Source: an uncultured Bacilli bacterium (GTDB lineage: Bacteria > Bacillota_I > Bacilli_A > RF39 > UBA660). From it: 64,000 nucleotides of DNA. How positions within the stretch are numbered: position 1 is the stretch's first letter; each line of letters opens with the position of its first letter. Both the position numbers and the translations under genes were made by a program. The notes beneath the pieces were generated by a model. It made no database searches. It saw nothing but the letters and a program-made list of their open reading frames with translations, and was not told the DNA's origin. Positions 24,041 to 33,714 of this stretch are shown piece by piece. Where the stretch lies: positions 62,001 through 126,000 of the forward strand of contig CAKOHW010000003.1 of assembly GCA_934086185.1 (NCBI GenBank). Direction: 5' to 3'.

Positions 24041-25983
24041 TCACTTTTTAATTCAAATAATATATCTCTTAATTCCATTGCTTTTTCGAAGTCCATATTT
24101 TTAGCTGCTTCTTTCATTTCATTTTCAATTCTTATAAGCATGTCATTTTTTTCTTTTTTACTTAGTTTTGGTTTTTCTATTTTTTCTTCGACTTCATTAC
24201 TTACTACTTCTTTTATAGATTTTATTATTGTTTTTGGAACTATGTTATGTTTAATATTATATTCATTTTGTATTTGTCGTCTACGTTCAGTTTCTTTTAT
24301 ACTTTTTTCCATTGCTTCACTTATTTTATCTGCATACATGATTACATGTCCATTTTCATTTCTAGCACAACGTCCTATGGTTTGAATTAAAGATCGTTCG
24401 CTTCTTAAGAAACCTTGTTTGTCGGCATCCATTATTGCTATTAAACTTACTTCTGGTATATCTATACCTTCACGTAATAGATTAATTCCAACTATAACGT
24501 CATAAGTTCCTAATCTTAGTTCACGTATAATTTTCATTCTTTCTAGTGTTTTTACTTCACTGTGTAAGTATGCTACTTTTATTCCTATATTTTTTAAGTA
24601 GTTTGTTAATTCTTCTGCCATTCTTATTGTAAGTGTTGTAATTAAAACTCTTTCATTTTTTTCTTTTCTAATATTTATTTCATTTATTAAATCGTCAATT
24701 TGACCTTCAGTTTTTTTAACTGTGATTGTTGGATCTAATAATCCAGTAGGTCTAATGATTTGTTCTGTAAATTTGTTATTAGTTAATTCTAGTTCATAAT
24801 CACCAGGTGTAGCTGAAACATATATAGCTTGATTTATTTTTTTAGTAAATTCATCAAATTTTAATGGTCTATTGTCAAGAGCACTTGGTAGTCTAAATCC
24901 ATAATCTACAAGTGTTTGCTTTCTCATTCTATCTCCATTATACATACCTCTTACTTGTGGTATAGTTACATGAGATTCATCAATAACTAATAAAAAATCT
25001 TTTGGGAAAAAATCTATTAAACAGTTTGGAGTTTCTCCTTCTTCTCTTAAAGATAGATGTCTTGAGTAATTTTCAACTCCATGACAAAAACCTGTTTCTT
25101 TTAACATTTCAATATCATATAGAGTTCTTTCTCTTAAACGTTGTTCTTCTATTAATTTGTTATTTTCTTTTAAATATTTTAGTCTTTCGTCTAATTCATT
25201 TTGTATTCTTTCTATTGCTGTATTTAGTTTATCTTCACTTGTTACGAAATGGCTTGCTGGAAATATAGTTATACTTTTTTTATTTTGTTTTATTACGCCT
25301 GTTAATATATCAAATTCACTTATTCTATCTATTTCGTCTCCAAATAATTCTATTCTTATTCCGTTTTTCTTTTCTGCAATTGGAATAATATCTATTGTGT
25401 CACCATTTACTCTAAATGTTCCTCTATGAAAATCTAGTTGATTTCTTTCGTATGTCATATCAATTAATTTTTTTAAAATATCATCTCTTTTTATTATGTC
25501 TCCGATGTTTAAAATTAACATTTTTTCTTTATAGTCTTCGACATCTCCTATACCATATATACAAGATACACTTGCTACTACAATAGTATCTCTATTTTTT
25601 AAGAGTGATGCCGTGGCACTATGTCTTAATTCATCAATTTCATCATTTATGCTAGCATCTTTTTCTATATAAGTGTCACTAGATGGTACATAGGCTTCTG
25701 GTTGATAGTAATCATAATATGATACAAAGTATTCAACATGATTATTTGGAAATAATTCTTTAAATTCACTATATAATTGTCCTGCTAATGTTTTATTGTG
25801 TGCTAATATTAAAGTTGGTTTATTAACATTTTTTATTACATTTGCAATTGTGAATGTTTTTCCTGTACCGGTTGCTCCTAATAATACTTGATGTTTTTTA
25901 TTATTGTTTATTCCGTTAGTTAATTCTTTTATAGCATTTGGTTGATCTCCTGATGGAGAATAGTTAGAAACTAATTCGAACAT
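24037..25983 (-). CDS. uvrB: UvrABC system protein B
   Basis: 648 residues, the usual length. Walker [11 protein letters not shown] (about 38), the beta-hairpin region [29 protein letters not shown] used for damage verification, helicase motifs ([37 protein letters not shown]) and a C-terminal UVR domain ([23 protein letters not shown]) that contacts UvrC are all present. It loads onto damaged DNA in nucleotide excision repair. No uvrA is adjacent. It is transcribed alone on the minus strand, facing the Tim44-like genes. Confidence 0.98.
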   Translation of the reverse strand: MFELVSNYSPSGDQPNAIKELTNGINNNKKHQVLLGATGTGKTFTIANVIKNVNKPTLILAHNKTLAGQLYSEFKELFPNNHVEYFVSYYDYYQPEAYVPSSDTYIEKDASINDEIDELRHSATASLLKNRDTIVVASVSCIYGIGDVEDYKEKMLILNIGDIIKRDDILKKLIDMTYERNQLDFHRGTFRVNGDTIDIIPIAEKKNGIRIELFGDEIDRISEFDILTGVIKQNKKSITIFPASHFVTSEDKLNTAIERIQNELDERLKYLKENNKLIEEQRLRERTLYDIEMLKETGFCHGVENYSRHLSLREEGETPNCLIDFFPKDFLLVIDESHVTIPQVRGMYNGDRMRKQTLVDYGFRLPSALDNRPLKFDEFTKKINQAIYVSATPGDYELELTNNKFTEQIIRPTGLLDPTITVKKTEGQIDDLINEINIRKEKNERVLITTLTIRMAEELTNYLKNIGIKVAYLHSEVKTLERMKIIRELRLGTYDVIVGINLLREGIDIPEVSLIAIMDADKQGFLRSERSLIQTIGRCARNENGHVIMYADKISEAMEKSIKETERRRQIQNEYNIKHNIVPKTIIKSIKEVVSNEVEEKIEKPKLSKKEKNDMLIRIENEMKEAAKNMDFEKAMELRDILFELKSE

Positions 25984-26139
25984 ATTATCACTTCCTATAT
26001 AAGATAGATTTTAACACTTTGTTTTAATTTATACAATTTTTTTATTATATATATTATTATATAATTGTTTTGATTTTTATACGTTAAATGAATTTTTTTT
26101 ATTTTGTTTGGGTAAAGTATTTTGTTTAAATTTGTGTTC

Positions 26140-26168
26140 TTGACAATAATCGTTATTAATTATAAAAT
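26140..26168 (+). promoter_or_regulatory. gpsB promoter
   Basis: TTGACA (26140-26145), 17-bp spacer, TAAAAT (26163-26168), 25 bp before ATG 26193. The 209-bp gap between uvrB and gpsB holds nothing else recognisable. Confidence 0.75.
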
Positions 26169-26192
26169 ATTTATATAAGAAGGGTGACGCTT

Positions 26193-26519
26193 ATGCATAA
26201 TGAGAGATTTTATTTAACTACACAAGATATTTTGGATAAAGAGTTTAAAATTGATGCAAGAGGATATAGACCTCAAGAAGTAGATAAATTTTTAGATATG
26301 GTTATGCGTGATTATTCTGAATTTATGAATATAATAAAAAAATTAGAAAAAGAAAACAGAATATTGACAGAAGAAAATCATAAGATTAAGTCTGAATATA
26401 GAAAATTAAGAGATAATATTGAGTCAGCTAGTGAATCTGGTGTTGGTTCATCAAATAATGTAGACCTTCTTAGAAGATTAAGTAATCTTGAAAAAATTGT
26501 TTATGGTAAGGATAATTAA
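26193..26519 (+). CDS. gpsB: Cell division protein GpsB (DivIVA family)
   Basis: ATG 26193 is chosen for AAGGGTG 6 bp upstream, not the GTG inside that site. The protein has 108 residues: N-terminal DivIVA/GpsB lipid-binding domain (LTTQDILDKEFKIDARGYRPQEVDKFLDMVMRDY), a central coiled coil (about 45-75) and a short C-terminal helix (VDLLRRLSNLEKIVYG) that forms the trimer in GpsB. It couples wall synthesis enzymes to division. It is followed without gap by the RNase P RNA gene, a common arrangement in Firmicutes. Confidence 0.93.
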   Translation: MHNERFYLTTQDILDKEFKIDARGYRPQEVDKFLDMVMRDYSEFMNIIKKLEKENRILTEENHKIKSEYRKLRDNIESASESGVGSSNNVDLLRRLSNLEKIVYGKDN

Positions 26520-26863
26520 ACTTAAGGCAAACGCTGCATATATTATTATGTAGAGGAAAGTCCATGCTCGCACTATCCTGAGATGGTAGTAGTGTTCGTG
26601 CTAGAGGAATAAATAACTCTAGGTAGTATTTACTAACGGCTTCGAAATAACCTTAAATGGTTAAATTAGATATAAAAGTGCCAAAGAGACGAGTATATTT
26701 GGAAACGAATATAGTGGAACGTGGTAAACCCCGCGAGCGAGAAACCCAAAATATGGTAGGGGAGTCTTTACGAAAGAATTGAATGGAGTAAAGGACAGTT
26801 TTATACTGTAGATAAATGTTTGCCACCTATTTTTATAGGTACAGAACATGGCTTATTAAGTTT
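26518..26863 (+). ncRNA. rnpB: RNase P RNA (bacterial, type B)
   Basis: Conserved core segments are visible: AGGAAAGTCCATGCTCGCAC near the 5' end (CR I, P4 strand), GAGAAACCC and AAGTCTTTAC-type joining regions in the middle, and ACAGAACATGGCTTA near the 3' end (CR V, P4 partner). The ends pair as P1 (AAACTTAA 26518-26525 with TTAAGTTT 26856-26863). Length of about 345 nt fits. It processes tRNA 5' ends. Confidence 0.95.
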
Positions 26864-26896
26864 AATTAATTTTTTTATTAGAAGGAGTGAGAAACT

Positions 26897-27364
26897 TTGA
26901 TTGAAGTTGGTGATACTTTAAGAAATTCTAGAGAAGTATCAGGGGTGACTTTAGAAGAAGTTAGTACAGATTTAGATATACCTATATTATTTTTAGAACA
27001 AATTGAAGATGGAAATATGGGTGCGTTTAAAGATGTATTTGAGTTAAAAGATTATATAAAAAAATATGCTAAATATATTGGTTTAGATGCTGATGAACTT
27101 ATAGATGTTTTTAATAGTTATATGTTTGAAAGAACTAGTAAGATACCAATGGATAAAATAGAGGAAGCAGTTAATACTAAGAATCTTGAAGAAGAGAAAG
27201 AAGATAGAGTAGCTTCTCCATATACTAAGGCTATACCTAAAATAAAAACTACACCTTATATAGTTGCGTTAGTTATAGCAGTTATTTTATTAGTTGGTGC
27301 TCTTATTTGGAGTATTAGACAAATTACTATTTTAAATACTACTGATTTTATATTTTTTAGATAG
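26897..27364 (+). CDS. RodZ-like HTH membrane protein
   Basis: 155 residues from a TTG start with AAGGAG about 10 bp upstream. Residues 1-75 are a RodZ-type HTH_25 domain (VGDTLRNSREVSGVTLEEVSTDLDIPILFLEQIEDG). Residues about 120-142 form one membrane helix (YIVALVIAVILLVGALIWSI). The periplasmic domain of longer RodZ proteins is missing. RodZ links MreB to the wall-elongation complex in rod-shaped cells. Whether this organism has MreB is not shown here. It sits directly before pgsA, as in Bacillus (ymfM-pgsA-cinA-recA). Confidence 0.88.
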   Translation: MIEVGDTLRNSREVSGVTLEEVSTDLDIPILFLEQIEDGNMGAFKDVFELKDYIKKYAKYIGLDADELIDVFNSYMFERTSKIPMDKIEEAVNTKNLEEEKEDRVASPYTKAIPKIKTTPYIVALVIAVILLVGALIWSIRQITILNTTDFIFFR

Positions 27365-27375
27365 GAGAAGTGTTT

Positions 27376-27972
27376 ATGAATTTACCTAATAAGATTACAA
27401 TGTGTAGAATAGTTTTAGCAGTTATAGTATTGTTATTATTAATGTTTCCTTATGGAGCTATAGGAGTTAATGTACCTGTATATCAAATTACTGGTAATAT
27501 TACATTAAAGTTAAATTATATAGTTGCTGGTGTATTATTTATTATTGCATCTGTTACAGATTTTTTGGATGGTAATATTGCTAGAAAGAATAATTTAGTT
27601 ACAGATTTTGGAAAAGTTATGGATGCTATTGCTGATAAGGTGTTAGTTAATGGTGTTTTAATGATTTTAGCTTATAATGGTGATATTCCACTTGTTATAC
27701 CTGTAATTATTATAACTAGAGATACTGTTGTTGATTCAATTAAAATGGTAGCAGGATCTAAAGGTAATGTAGTTGCTGCAAGTATATGGGGAAAATTAAA
27801 AACTATATGCATGATGGTAGGATTATGTTTAGTGTTCTTTTCTAATTTACCTTTTGAATTAATTGGTATTAGATTAGACTATATCTTATTAATTATTGCA
27901 ACTGTTTTATCTATATATTCTGGTATACAATATTTTATAGTAAATAAGCAATATTTTTTAGAAGATAAATAA
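27376..27972 (+). CDS. pgsA: CDP-diacylglycerol-glycerol-3-phosphate 3-phosphatidyltransferase
   Basis: 198 residues from ATG 27376 (AGGAG 9 bp upstream). The CDP-alcohol phosphotransferase motif D-G-x2-A-R-x8-G-x3-D-x3-D is present as DFLDGNIARKNNLVTDFGKVMDAIADK. Membrane helices occur at about 8-30, 50-62, 90-110, 135-152 and 165-185. It makes phosphatidylglycerol phosphate in the membrane. It is 11 bp after the RodZ-like gene and ends at a strong terminator, so the pair is an operon separate from recA. Confidence 0.96.
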   Translation: MNLPNKITMCRIVLAVIVLLLLMFPYGAIGVNVPVYQITGNITLKLNYIVAGVLFIIASVTDFLDGNIARKNNLVTDFGKVMDAIADKVLVNGVLMILAYNGDIPLVIPVIIITRDTVVDSIKMVAGSKGNVVAASIWGKLKTICMMVGLCLVFFSNLPFELIGIRLDYILLIIATVLSIYSGIQYFIVNKQYFLEDK

Positions 27973-27988
27973 TATCTTCTTTTTTTTA
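27961..27988 (+). terminator. Intrinsic terminator after pgsA
   Basis: GAAGATA-AATAA-TATCTTC stem followed by eight T, overlapping the pgsA stop codon. Confidence 0.88.
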
Positions 27989-28009
27989 CAAAAATTAAAT
28001 ATTTGTAAT

Positions 28010-28058
28010 ACATTTGTTCGATAAAAGTGTTGACAAATATTTTTTTAATTGCTACAAT
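28010..28058 (+). promoter_or_regulatory. recA promoter with possible degenerate LexA site
   Basis: TTGACA (28030-28035), 17-bp spacer, TACAAT (28053-28058), 27 bp before ATG 28085. Just upstream TACATTTGTTCG (28009-28020) resembles a half-degenerate Firmicute SOS box (GAAC-N4-GTTC, right half perfect). Confidence 0.7.
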
Positions 28059-28084
28059 TAATTTGTAGGAGATAGGGAGAATTT

Positions 28085-29125
28085 ATGAAAAGTATAAAAG
28101 ATGTTGGTAAAGATAAGGATAAAGCTTTAGAACAAGTATTAGCAGATATAGAAAAACAATTTGGAAAAGGTTCAATTATGAAACTTGGTGGTAATGAACA
28201 TATGGAAATTGAAACTACTTCAAGTGGTAGTTTAGGTTTAGATATTGCACTAGGTGTAGGTGGTTTTCCTAAAGGAAGAATTATTGAAATATATGGACCT
28301 GAAAGTAGTGGTAAAACAACAATTGCTCTACAAGCAGTTGCAGAAGTTCAAAAATCTGGAGGTAGAGCAGCATTTATTGATGCTGAACATGCTTTGGATC
28401 CTGTTTATTCTAAACAATTAGGAGTTAATATTGATGAATTATTATTATCACAACCAGATACAGGAGAACAAGCTTTAGAAATATGTGAAGCACTAGTTAG
28501 AAGTGGTGCTGTTAATATTGTTGTTATAGATTCTGTTGCTGCATTGGTTCCACAAGCTGAAATAGAAGGTGAAATGGGAGATAGCCATGTTGGTTTACAA
28601 GCTAGATTAATGAGTCAAGCATTACGTAAATTAAGTGGTACAATAAGTAAAACTAATACTACTGCAATATTTATAAATCAATTACGTGAAAAGGTAGGAG
28701 TATTATTTGGTAATCCTGAAACAACTCCAGGAGGTAGAGCATTAAAATTTTATTCAACTATTAGATTAGATATCAGAAGAGGCGAACAATTAAAAGTAGG
28801 AGATAATATTATTGGAAACAAAACAAATATTAAAGTGGTAAAAAATAAAGTAGCACCTCCATTTAAAACTGCCACTGTTGACATTATGTATGGAAAGGGA
28901 ATATCAAAAAGTGGGGAACTATTAGATATTGCAAGTAATATTGATATAATAGAAAAAAGTGGAGCTTGGTATGCTTATAATGGTGAAAAAATTGGCCAAG
29001 GAAGAGAAAATGCTAAAATTTATTTAGAAAACAATCCTGATATAATGAACGAAATTGATCATAAAGTAAGAGTTCATTTTGAACTTATAAAAGATGATGA
29101 TAAAAAAAATAAAAAAGATAAATAG
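28085..29125 (+). CDS. recA: RecA recombinase
   Basis: 346 residues. Walker [10 protein letters not shown] (about 72-80), [56 protein letters not shown] with loop L1, and [26 protein letters not shown] covering loop L2. It forms filaments on single-stranded DNA for recombination and SOS induction. Length and all core motifs match the family. GGAG occurs twice before ATG. Two thirds of the C-terminal domain is present and ends with a Lys/Asp-rich tail. It is monocistronic between two terminators. Confidence 0.99.
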   Translation: MKSIKDVGKDKDKALEQVLADIEKQFGKGSIMKLGGNEHMEIETTSSGSLGLDIALGVGGFPKGRIIEIYGPESSGKTTIALQAVAEVQKSGGRAAFIDAEHALDPVYSKQLGVNIDELLLSQPDTGEQALEICEALVRSGAVNIVVIDSVAALVPQAEIEGEMGDSHVGLQARLMSQALRKLSGTISKTNTTAIFINQLREKVGVLFGNPETTPGGRALKFYSTIRLDIRRGEQLKVGDNIIGNKTNIKVVKNKVAPPFKTATVDIMYGKGISKSGELLDIASNIDIIEKSGAWYAYNGEKIGQGRENAKIYLENNPDIMNEIDHKVRVHFELIKDDDKKNKKDK

Positions 29126-29149
29126 GAAACTAGAAATGGTTTCCTTTTA
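29124..29149 (+). terminator. Intrinsic terminator after recA
   Basis: GGAAAC-(8 nt)-GTTTCC stem followed by TTTT, right after the recA stop. Confidence 0.75.
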
Positions 29150-29155
29150 AAAATC

Positions 29156-29184
29156 TTGCAAAATAGAGCATTTAATTTTATAAT
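29156..29184 (+). promoter_or_regulatory. rny promoter
   Basis: TTGCAA (29156-29161), 17-bp spacer, TATAAT (29179-29184), 55 bp before ATG 29239. Confidence 0.65.
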
Positions 29185-29238
29185 AAATATGTAAGTATTT
29201 ATAGAATAATATTTATTTATGATAAAGAAGGAGGATTT

Positions 29239-30792
29239 ATGGAATTAACTACTACTTCCATAATAACTCTTATAATTGGTTTACTTACTGGTGGTATATT
29301 AATTTTTATTATAGTAGTATTAACAGGTGCCGGTGTAGGTAAAAAAGCAGAAAAATTATTAAATGAGGCTAAAAAGGAAGCCGAAAAATATAAAAGAGAT
29401 AGTATTCTTGAATTAAAAGAAGAATCTTATAAATTAAAATCTGATACAGATAAAGAAATTAAAGAAAAAAAACAAGAAATTCTTCAAAGTGAAGAACGTT
29501 TACTTACTAGAGAAAAATCTTTAGATAAAAGAGAAGAAATGTTACAAAATAGAGATAACATGTTGGAACAAAAAGATAATAATTTAAATGCTTTACAAAA
29601 GAAAATCCAAGAAAAAGAGTTAAAGATGGATGATTTATTAAAACAAGAAATGGAAAAATTAGAAAGTATTGCTAAGTTTTCTAAAGAAAAAGCACATTCT
29701 GAAATTATGGAACGTGTTGAAAATGAAATGTCTCGTGAAATTGCTGAGATGATAAAAGAAAAAGAAGCAGAAGCTAAATTAGAAGTTGATAAGAAAGCAA
29801 AAAATTTACTTATTAATAGTATGCAAAGATATAGTAATGACGTTGCTAATATTCAAACAGTTACTACAATAGATTTGCCTAATGACGATATGAAAGGTAG
29901 ATTAATTGGTAGAGAAGGTAGAAATATAAGAACAATAGAAGCTGTTACTGGTGTTGATTTAATTATAGATGATACGCCTGAGGCTATAGTTATTTCTTCT
30001 TTTGATCCCTTTAGAAGAGAAATTGCTAAAATTACTATTGAAACTTTAATTAAGGATGGAAGAATTCACCCTACTCGTATAGAGGAAATATATGAAAAAA
30101 CTTGTAACGATATGAATGCAAGGGTTATGGAGTTAGGTAATGATACAATAGTTGAATTAGGTTTAACAAGGTTTGATCCAGAATTAGTTAAATTAATTGG
30201 TAAATTAAATTTTAGAACTAGTTATGGTCAAAATGCTTTACAACATTCTAAAGAAGTTGCACATTTATCTGGGTTAATTGCTGCGGAATTAGGTGAAAAT
30301 ATTAATTTAGCAAAAAGAGCAGGTTTGTTACATGACATAGGAAAATCAATAGATTTCGAAATGGAAGGTAGCCATGTTGATATTGGTGTTGACATTGCTA
30401 AGAAATTTAAAGAAGATAAAGTAGTTATTAATGCTATTCATTCTCATCATGGAGATGCTGAGGCTAAAAGCGTTATATCAGTTATTACACAAATTGCTGA
30501 CACATTGTCTGCTGCAAGACCTGGTGCTAGAAATGATTCAATGGAAAACTATATTAAGAGATTAGAACAATTAGAAGAAATTGGAAATAGTTTTGATGGA
30601 GTTGAAAAGACATTTGCTATGCAGGCTGGTCGTGAAGTACGTGTAATTGTAAAACCTGATGAAATTGATGATTTAACAAGTTTTAAAATTGCAAGAGATA
30701 TAAAAGATAAAATCGAAAATGAAATGCAATATCCAGGAACTATTAAAATAACTGTAGTTAGAGAAACTAGAGTTGAAGAAATTGCAAAATAG
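29239..30792 (+). CDS. rny: Ribonuclease Y
   Basis: 517 residues, the usual length. An N-terminal membrane helix (about 8-32) is followed by a long coiled coil of Lys/Glu (35-200), a KH domain (MKGRLIGREGRNIRTIEAVTGVDLIIDDTPEAI, about 215-270) and an HD domain with LLHDIGKSIDFEMEGSHVDIG (about 363). Rny is the membrane-bound endoribonuclease that starts mRNA decay in many Firmicutes. AAGGAGG is 6 bp before ATG. It is followed by a terminator. Confidence 0.98.
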   Translation: MELTTTSIITLIIGLLTGGILIFIIVVLTGAGVGKKAEKLLNEAKKEAEKYKRDSILELKEESYKLKSDTDKEIKEKKQEILQSEERLLTREKSLDKREEMLQNRDNMLEQKDNNLNALQKKIQEKELKMDDLLKQEMEKLESIAKFSKEKAHSEIMERVENEMSREIAEMIKEKEAEAKLEVDKKAKNLLINSMQRYSNDVANIQTVTTIDLPNDDMKGRLIGREGRNIRTIEAVTGVDLIIDDTPEAIVISSFDPFRREIAKITIETLIKDGRIHPTRIEEIYEKTCNDMNARVMELGNDTIVELGLTRFDPELVKLIGKLNFRTSYGQNALQHSKEVAHLSGLIAAELGENINLAKRAGLLHDIGKSIDFEMEGSHVDIGVDIAKKFKEDKVVINAIHSHHGDAEAKSVISVITQIADTLSAARPGARNDSMENYIKRLEQLEEIGNSFDGVEKTFAMQAGREVRVIVKPDEIDDLTSFKIARDIKDKIENEMQYPGTIKITVVRETRVEEIAK

Positions 30793-30818
30793 TAGAACAT
30801 TAAGTCTACTATTTTTTG
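30790..30818 (+). terminator. Intrinsic terminator after rny
   Basis: TAGTAGA-(8 nt)-TCTACTA stem followed by six T. Confidence 0.8.
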
Positions 30819-30895
30819 TGTAAAGTTAATGATAATTGTTTTTTTATTGTTTACATTTACTTTATATAAGTATTATGATTATTTTAGGAGGATGT

Positions 30896-31513
30896 ATGAA
30901 TAAAATAAAAATAAATTCAGGATTAGCTTGTTTAATTTTATTAGTTAGTTTATTTGTTGGGTTTGAGACACTATTATTAGTTTCTATATTAATGTTATTA
31001 TTTTGTGAATGTGATGATAGTGTAAAAATCAATATGTCAAAATTTATAACTTTTATGGCTGGTATTGCAATTTTTAAATTATCTTGGACAGTTGTTAGTA
31101 ATGGAGTATCGCTTGGTACTACTACTATTAATAATTTAATTCAAATATTTAACAGTTATATGACTAGACCATTAGATACTATTAAATTACAAGCATATTT
31201 GTTAAATCCAATTGATAATATATTAGAAGTATTAGATAATTTCGTTAATTATTTTGTATTATTAGTTAAATTTTATTTTATAATTTCTATAATTAGAAAT
31301 AAACCTTTAAAAAATAATTTTATTTTTGATAAAGTGTATAGTTATGTAAATAGTTTTCAAAATTATGTAAACTCTTTTAATAATAGTCAACAATCTTATA
31401 ACCAAAATATGCAACAAAATTATAGTCAAAATAATCAAAATTTTAATCAAGGGATGCAACAATCTTATAATCAAAATACTCAACAAAATACAAATAATAA
31501 TTCTGGAATGTAA
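30896..31513 (+). CDS. Membrane protein with Gln/Asn-rich tail, unknown
   Basis: 205 residues from ATG 30896 (AGGAGG 6 bp upstream). Three or four hydrophobic segments at about 10-40, 48-65 and 115-135 are followed by a C-terminal tail in which NSQQSYNQNMQQNYSQNNQ-type units repeat (about 160-205). The tail is low complexity, likely disordered and rich in Gln/Asn/Tyr like prion-type or condensate-forming segments. I do not recognise a family. It ends at a bidirectional terminator facing the HD hydrolase. Confidence 0.72.
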   Translation: MNKIKINSGLACLILLVSLFVGFETLLLVSILMLLFCECDDSVKINMSKFITFMAGIAIFKLSWTVVSNGVSLGTTTINNLIQIFNSYMTRPLDTIKLQAYLLNPIDNILEVLDNFVNYFVLLVKFYFIISIIRNKPLKNNFIFDKVYSYVNSFQNYVNSFNNSQQSYNQNMQQNYSQNNQNFNQGMQQSYNQNTQQNTNNNSGM

Positions 31514-31541
31514 AAAAAGATTTAGTTTTTAAATCTTTTTT
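31512..31541. terminator. Bidirectional terminator
   Basis: AAAAAGATTTA and TAAATCTTTTT pair around a GTTTT loop between convergent genes. Confidence 0.8.
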
Positions 31542-32650
31542 AATGTATTAAATTCATTTATAAAATAATTATCTGTCATACCCGCTATGTAATCTATTAC
31601 TATTCTTTCATTAGTGTTAGTTTTATAAGTATTATCCATATTATTTAAATAGTTTGTAAATATAGAATAGTTAGTTAAATTATTATTTAATATGTATAGA
31701 TTTTTTTCAAATACTACTTTAAACATGAAATTATATTCTTCTAGTTGATTTTTTGAGTTTGCTTTATTGTATATATTTTCATAATTGAATTTTATTAAAT
31801 TATTTAATGCTTCAAATTTTTCATCAGATAACATAATATAATTTTTATTTAAAGAATTTTCTATTACATCTTTTATTAGTGTATTAACAATTTCTTTATT
31901 GTTATTTCCAAGTATATTAGATATGGATTTTGGTATATCTATTTTTATTGTATTTATTGCTTCAGCATCTTCATAATCTCTTCCTACGTATGCAATGATA
32001 TCACTAATTCTTACTACGCATGCTTCTAAGGTCATTGGAATTAGATTACCAGCGAATTTTTTATCTTTATATGATTTGTTATAATCGTCTAAAAATTCTT
32101 CTTTAGTTTTCTTTTTGTAAGTATACTTTTGTAATAATTTTTCACCATTGTGACACATTATTCCATCAAGTGTTTGTACTGTTATGTTTTTTCCTTTTCC
32201 ATTATTTTCTATATAAAGTAGTGTTCTTACACTTTCTATGTTATGTAGAAATATTCCTTCATTATGTTCTTGGCTTAATTTATTTAATATACTTTCTCCT
32301 ACGTGACCAAATGGTACATGTCCTAAATCGTGGCCTAGAGACATTGCTTCAATTAAATCTTCATTTAATTTTAATGCTCTACCAATAGTTCTTGCTATTT
32401 TGCTTACAAGTTGAACGTGAATAATTCTTTTTGTTATATGATCATTATTATTGTTTGAAAATACTTGTGTTTTATCGTTATATCTAGTATAAGATAAACT
32501 ATGTATTATTCTATCTATATCTCTAAAAAAATTAGGTCTAAAATCATCATTATTAGGATTAAAGTGTATAGCATTGATACTTTTTTCTGCATAAGGAGAT
32601 AAGTCATTTTCATAACGTAACATATTATTTTTTATATTCATATATTTCAC
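31529..32650 (-). CDS. dGTPase-like HD phosphohydrolase
   Basis: 373 residues. The opening FRPNFFRDIDRIIHSLSYTRYNDKTQVF and the HD motif with HLVSK-type His and GHDLGHVPFGH (about 115-125) are those of deoxyguanosine triphosphate triphosphohydrolases, which release triphosphate from dGTP. Family members of this size are common in Firmicutes. Specific nucleotide preference cannot be read. It lies alone on the minus strand. A weak GGTGAAATATATG start region is used. dGTPases also act against phages in some bacteria, but nothing here links it to defence. Confidence 0.87.
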   Translation of the reverse strand: MKYMNIKNNMLRYENDLSPYAEKSINAIHFNPNNDDFRPNFFRDIDRIIHSLSYTRYNDKTQVFSNNNNDHITKRIIHVQLVSKIARTIGRALKLNEDLIEAMSLGHDLGHVPFGHVGESILNKLSQEHNEGIFLHNIESVRTLLYIENNGKGKNITVQTLDGIMCHNGEKLLQKYTYKKKTKEEFLDDYNKSYKDKKFAGNLIPMTLEACVVRISDIIAYVGRDYEDAEAINTIKIDIPKSISNILGNNNKEIVNTLIKDVIENSLNKNYIMLSDEKFEALNNLIKFNYENIYNKANSKNQLEEYNFMFKVVFEKNLYILNNNLTNYSIFTNYLNNMDNTYKTNTNERIVIDYIAGMTDNYFINEFNTLKKI

Positions 32651-32730
32651 CTATATACATTATATCAAATATATTATAGGTATCAAAATTATTTTTGTAT
32701 TCATATAATATCATGTATAAAGGAGAGATT

Positions 32731-33714
32731 ATGAAAAAAATAATAATTATATGTTTATGTATATTTGTTTTAATATTAGGTAGTATATTATTTTTTAATA
32801 AGAAAGATAGTGATAAAAAATTACAAAAAATTGTCGTTTCTGAAGTTACACATTCAGCATTCTATGCTCCATGGTATGTTGCTATAGAAGAAGGTTATTT
32901 TGAAGATGAAGGGCTTGATATAGATGTTGTTTTAACAAGTGGAGCTAATAATGTAGTTGCAGCTGTTTTAAGTAATGATGTTAATATAGGATTATGTGGA
33001 CCTGAAGCAACTATTTATGTTTATAATGAAGGAGAAAAAGATTATATTCAGACATTTTCTGGTTTAACTAAAAGAGATGGACAATTTATAGTATCAAGAA
33101 AGAAAATAGATAATTTTACTATGAAAGATATGGTTGGAAAAGAAGTTTTAGCTGGTAGAGTAGGTGGTATGCCTGAATTAAATTTTCTAAATGCTTTAAA
33201 AAACTCTAATGTTGATAAAAAAGATGTAAATATTAATACAACAGTTGATTTTGCCTCATTATCTGGTTCATTTATTGGTGGAACAGGTGATTTTGTTAAT
33301 TTATTTGAACCTAATGCAACTATGTTAGAAAAAATGGGATTTGGATACGTAGTAGGTTCTGTTGGTGAATTATCTGGAGAAGTTCCATATACTGCATTTA
33401 ATGCTAGAAAGAGTTATATAGAAAATAATCAAAATGTTATTAAAAAATTTGTTAAAGCTATAAATAAAGGGTTAAAATATGTAAGTGATAATAGTAGTGA
33501 AAAAATTGCTAATGCTATAATAAATCAATTTCCTGATACTTCAATAAATGATTTAATTAGTATAATTGATAGATATAAAGATGCAGATTCTTGGCTTTCT
33601 ACAACAAATATTAGTAAAGAAAGTTTTGTGAATTTAGAAGATATAATGATTGAATCAAATCAATTAAAAGAATATGTTAATTATGAAGATTTGATTATTA
33701 ATTATTATGAATAA
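32731..33714 (+). CDS. ABC transporter substrate-binding protein (NMT1/SsuA-like)
   Basis: 327 residues from ATG 32731 (AAGGAGAG 6 bp upstream). An N-terminal hydrophobic helix (about 5-24) without a lipobox Cys suggests a membrane anchor or signal. The NMT1/THI5 pattern is clear: HSAFYAPWYVAIEEGYFEDEGLDIDVV, NNVVAAVLSNDVNIGLCGPEA, GKEVLAGRVGGMPE. Such proteins feed nitrate, taurine, alkanesulfonate or thiamine-precursor importers. The next two genes complete the transporter. No TPP riboswitch is visible upstream, so the substrate is undecided. Confidence 0.9.
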   Translation: MKKIIIICLCIFVLILGSILFFNKKDSDKKLQKIVVSEVTHSAFYAPWYVAIEEGYFEDEGLDIDVVLTSGANNVVAAVLSNDVNIGLCGPEATIYVYNEGEKDYIQTFSGLTKRDGQFIVSRKKIDNFTMKDMVGKEVLAGRVGGMPELNFLNALKNSNVDKKDVNINTTVDFASLSGSFIGGTGDFVNLFEPNATMLEKMGFGYVVGSVGELSGEVPYTAFNARKSYIENNQNVIKKFVKAINKGLKYVSDNSSEKIANAIINQFPDTSINDLISIIDRYKDADSWLSTTNISKESFVNLEDIMIESNQLKEYVNYEDLIINYYE

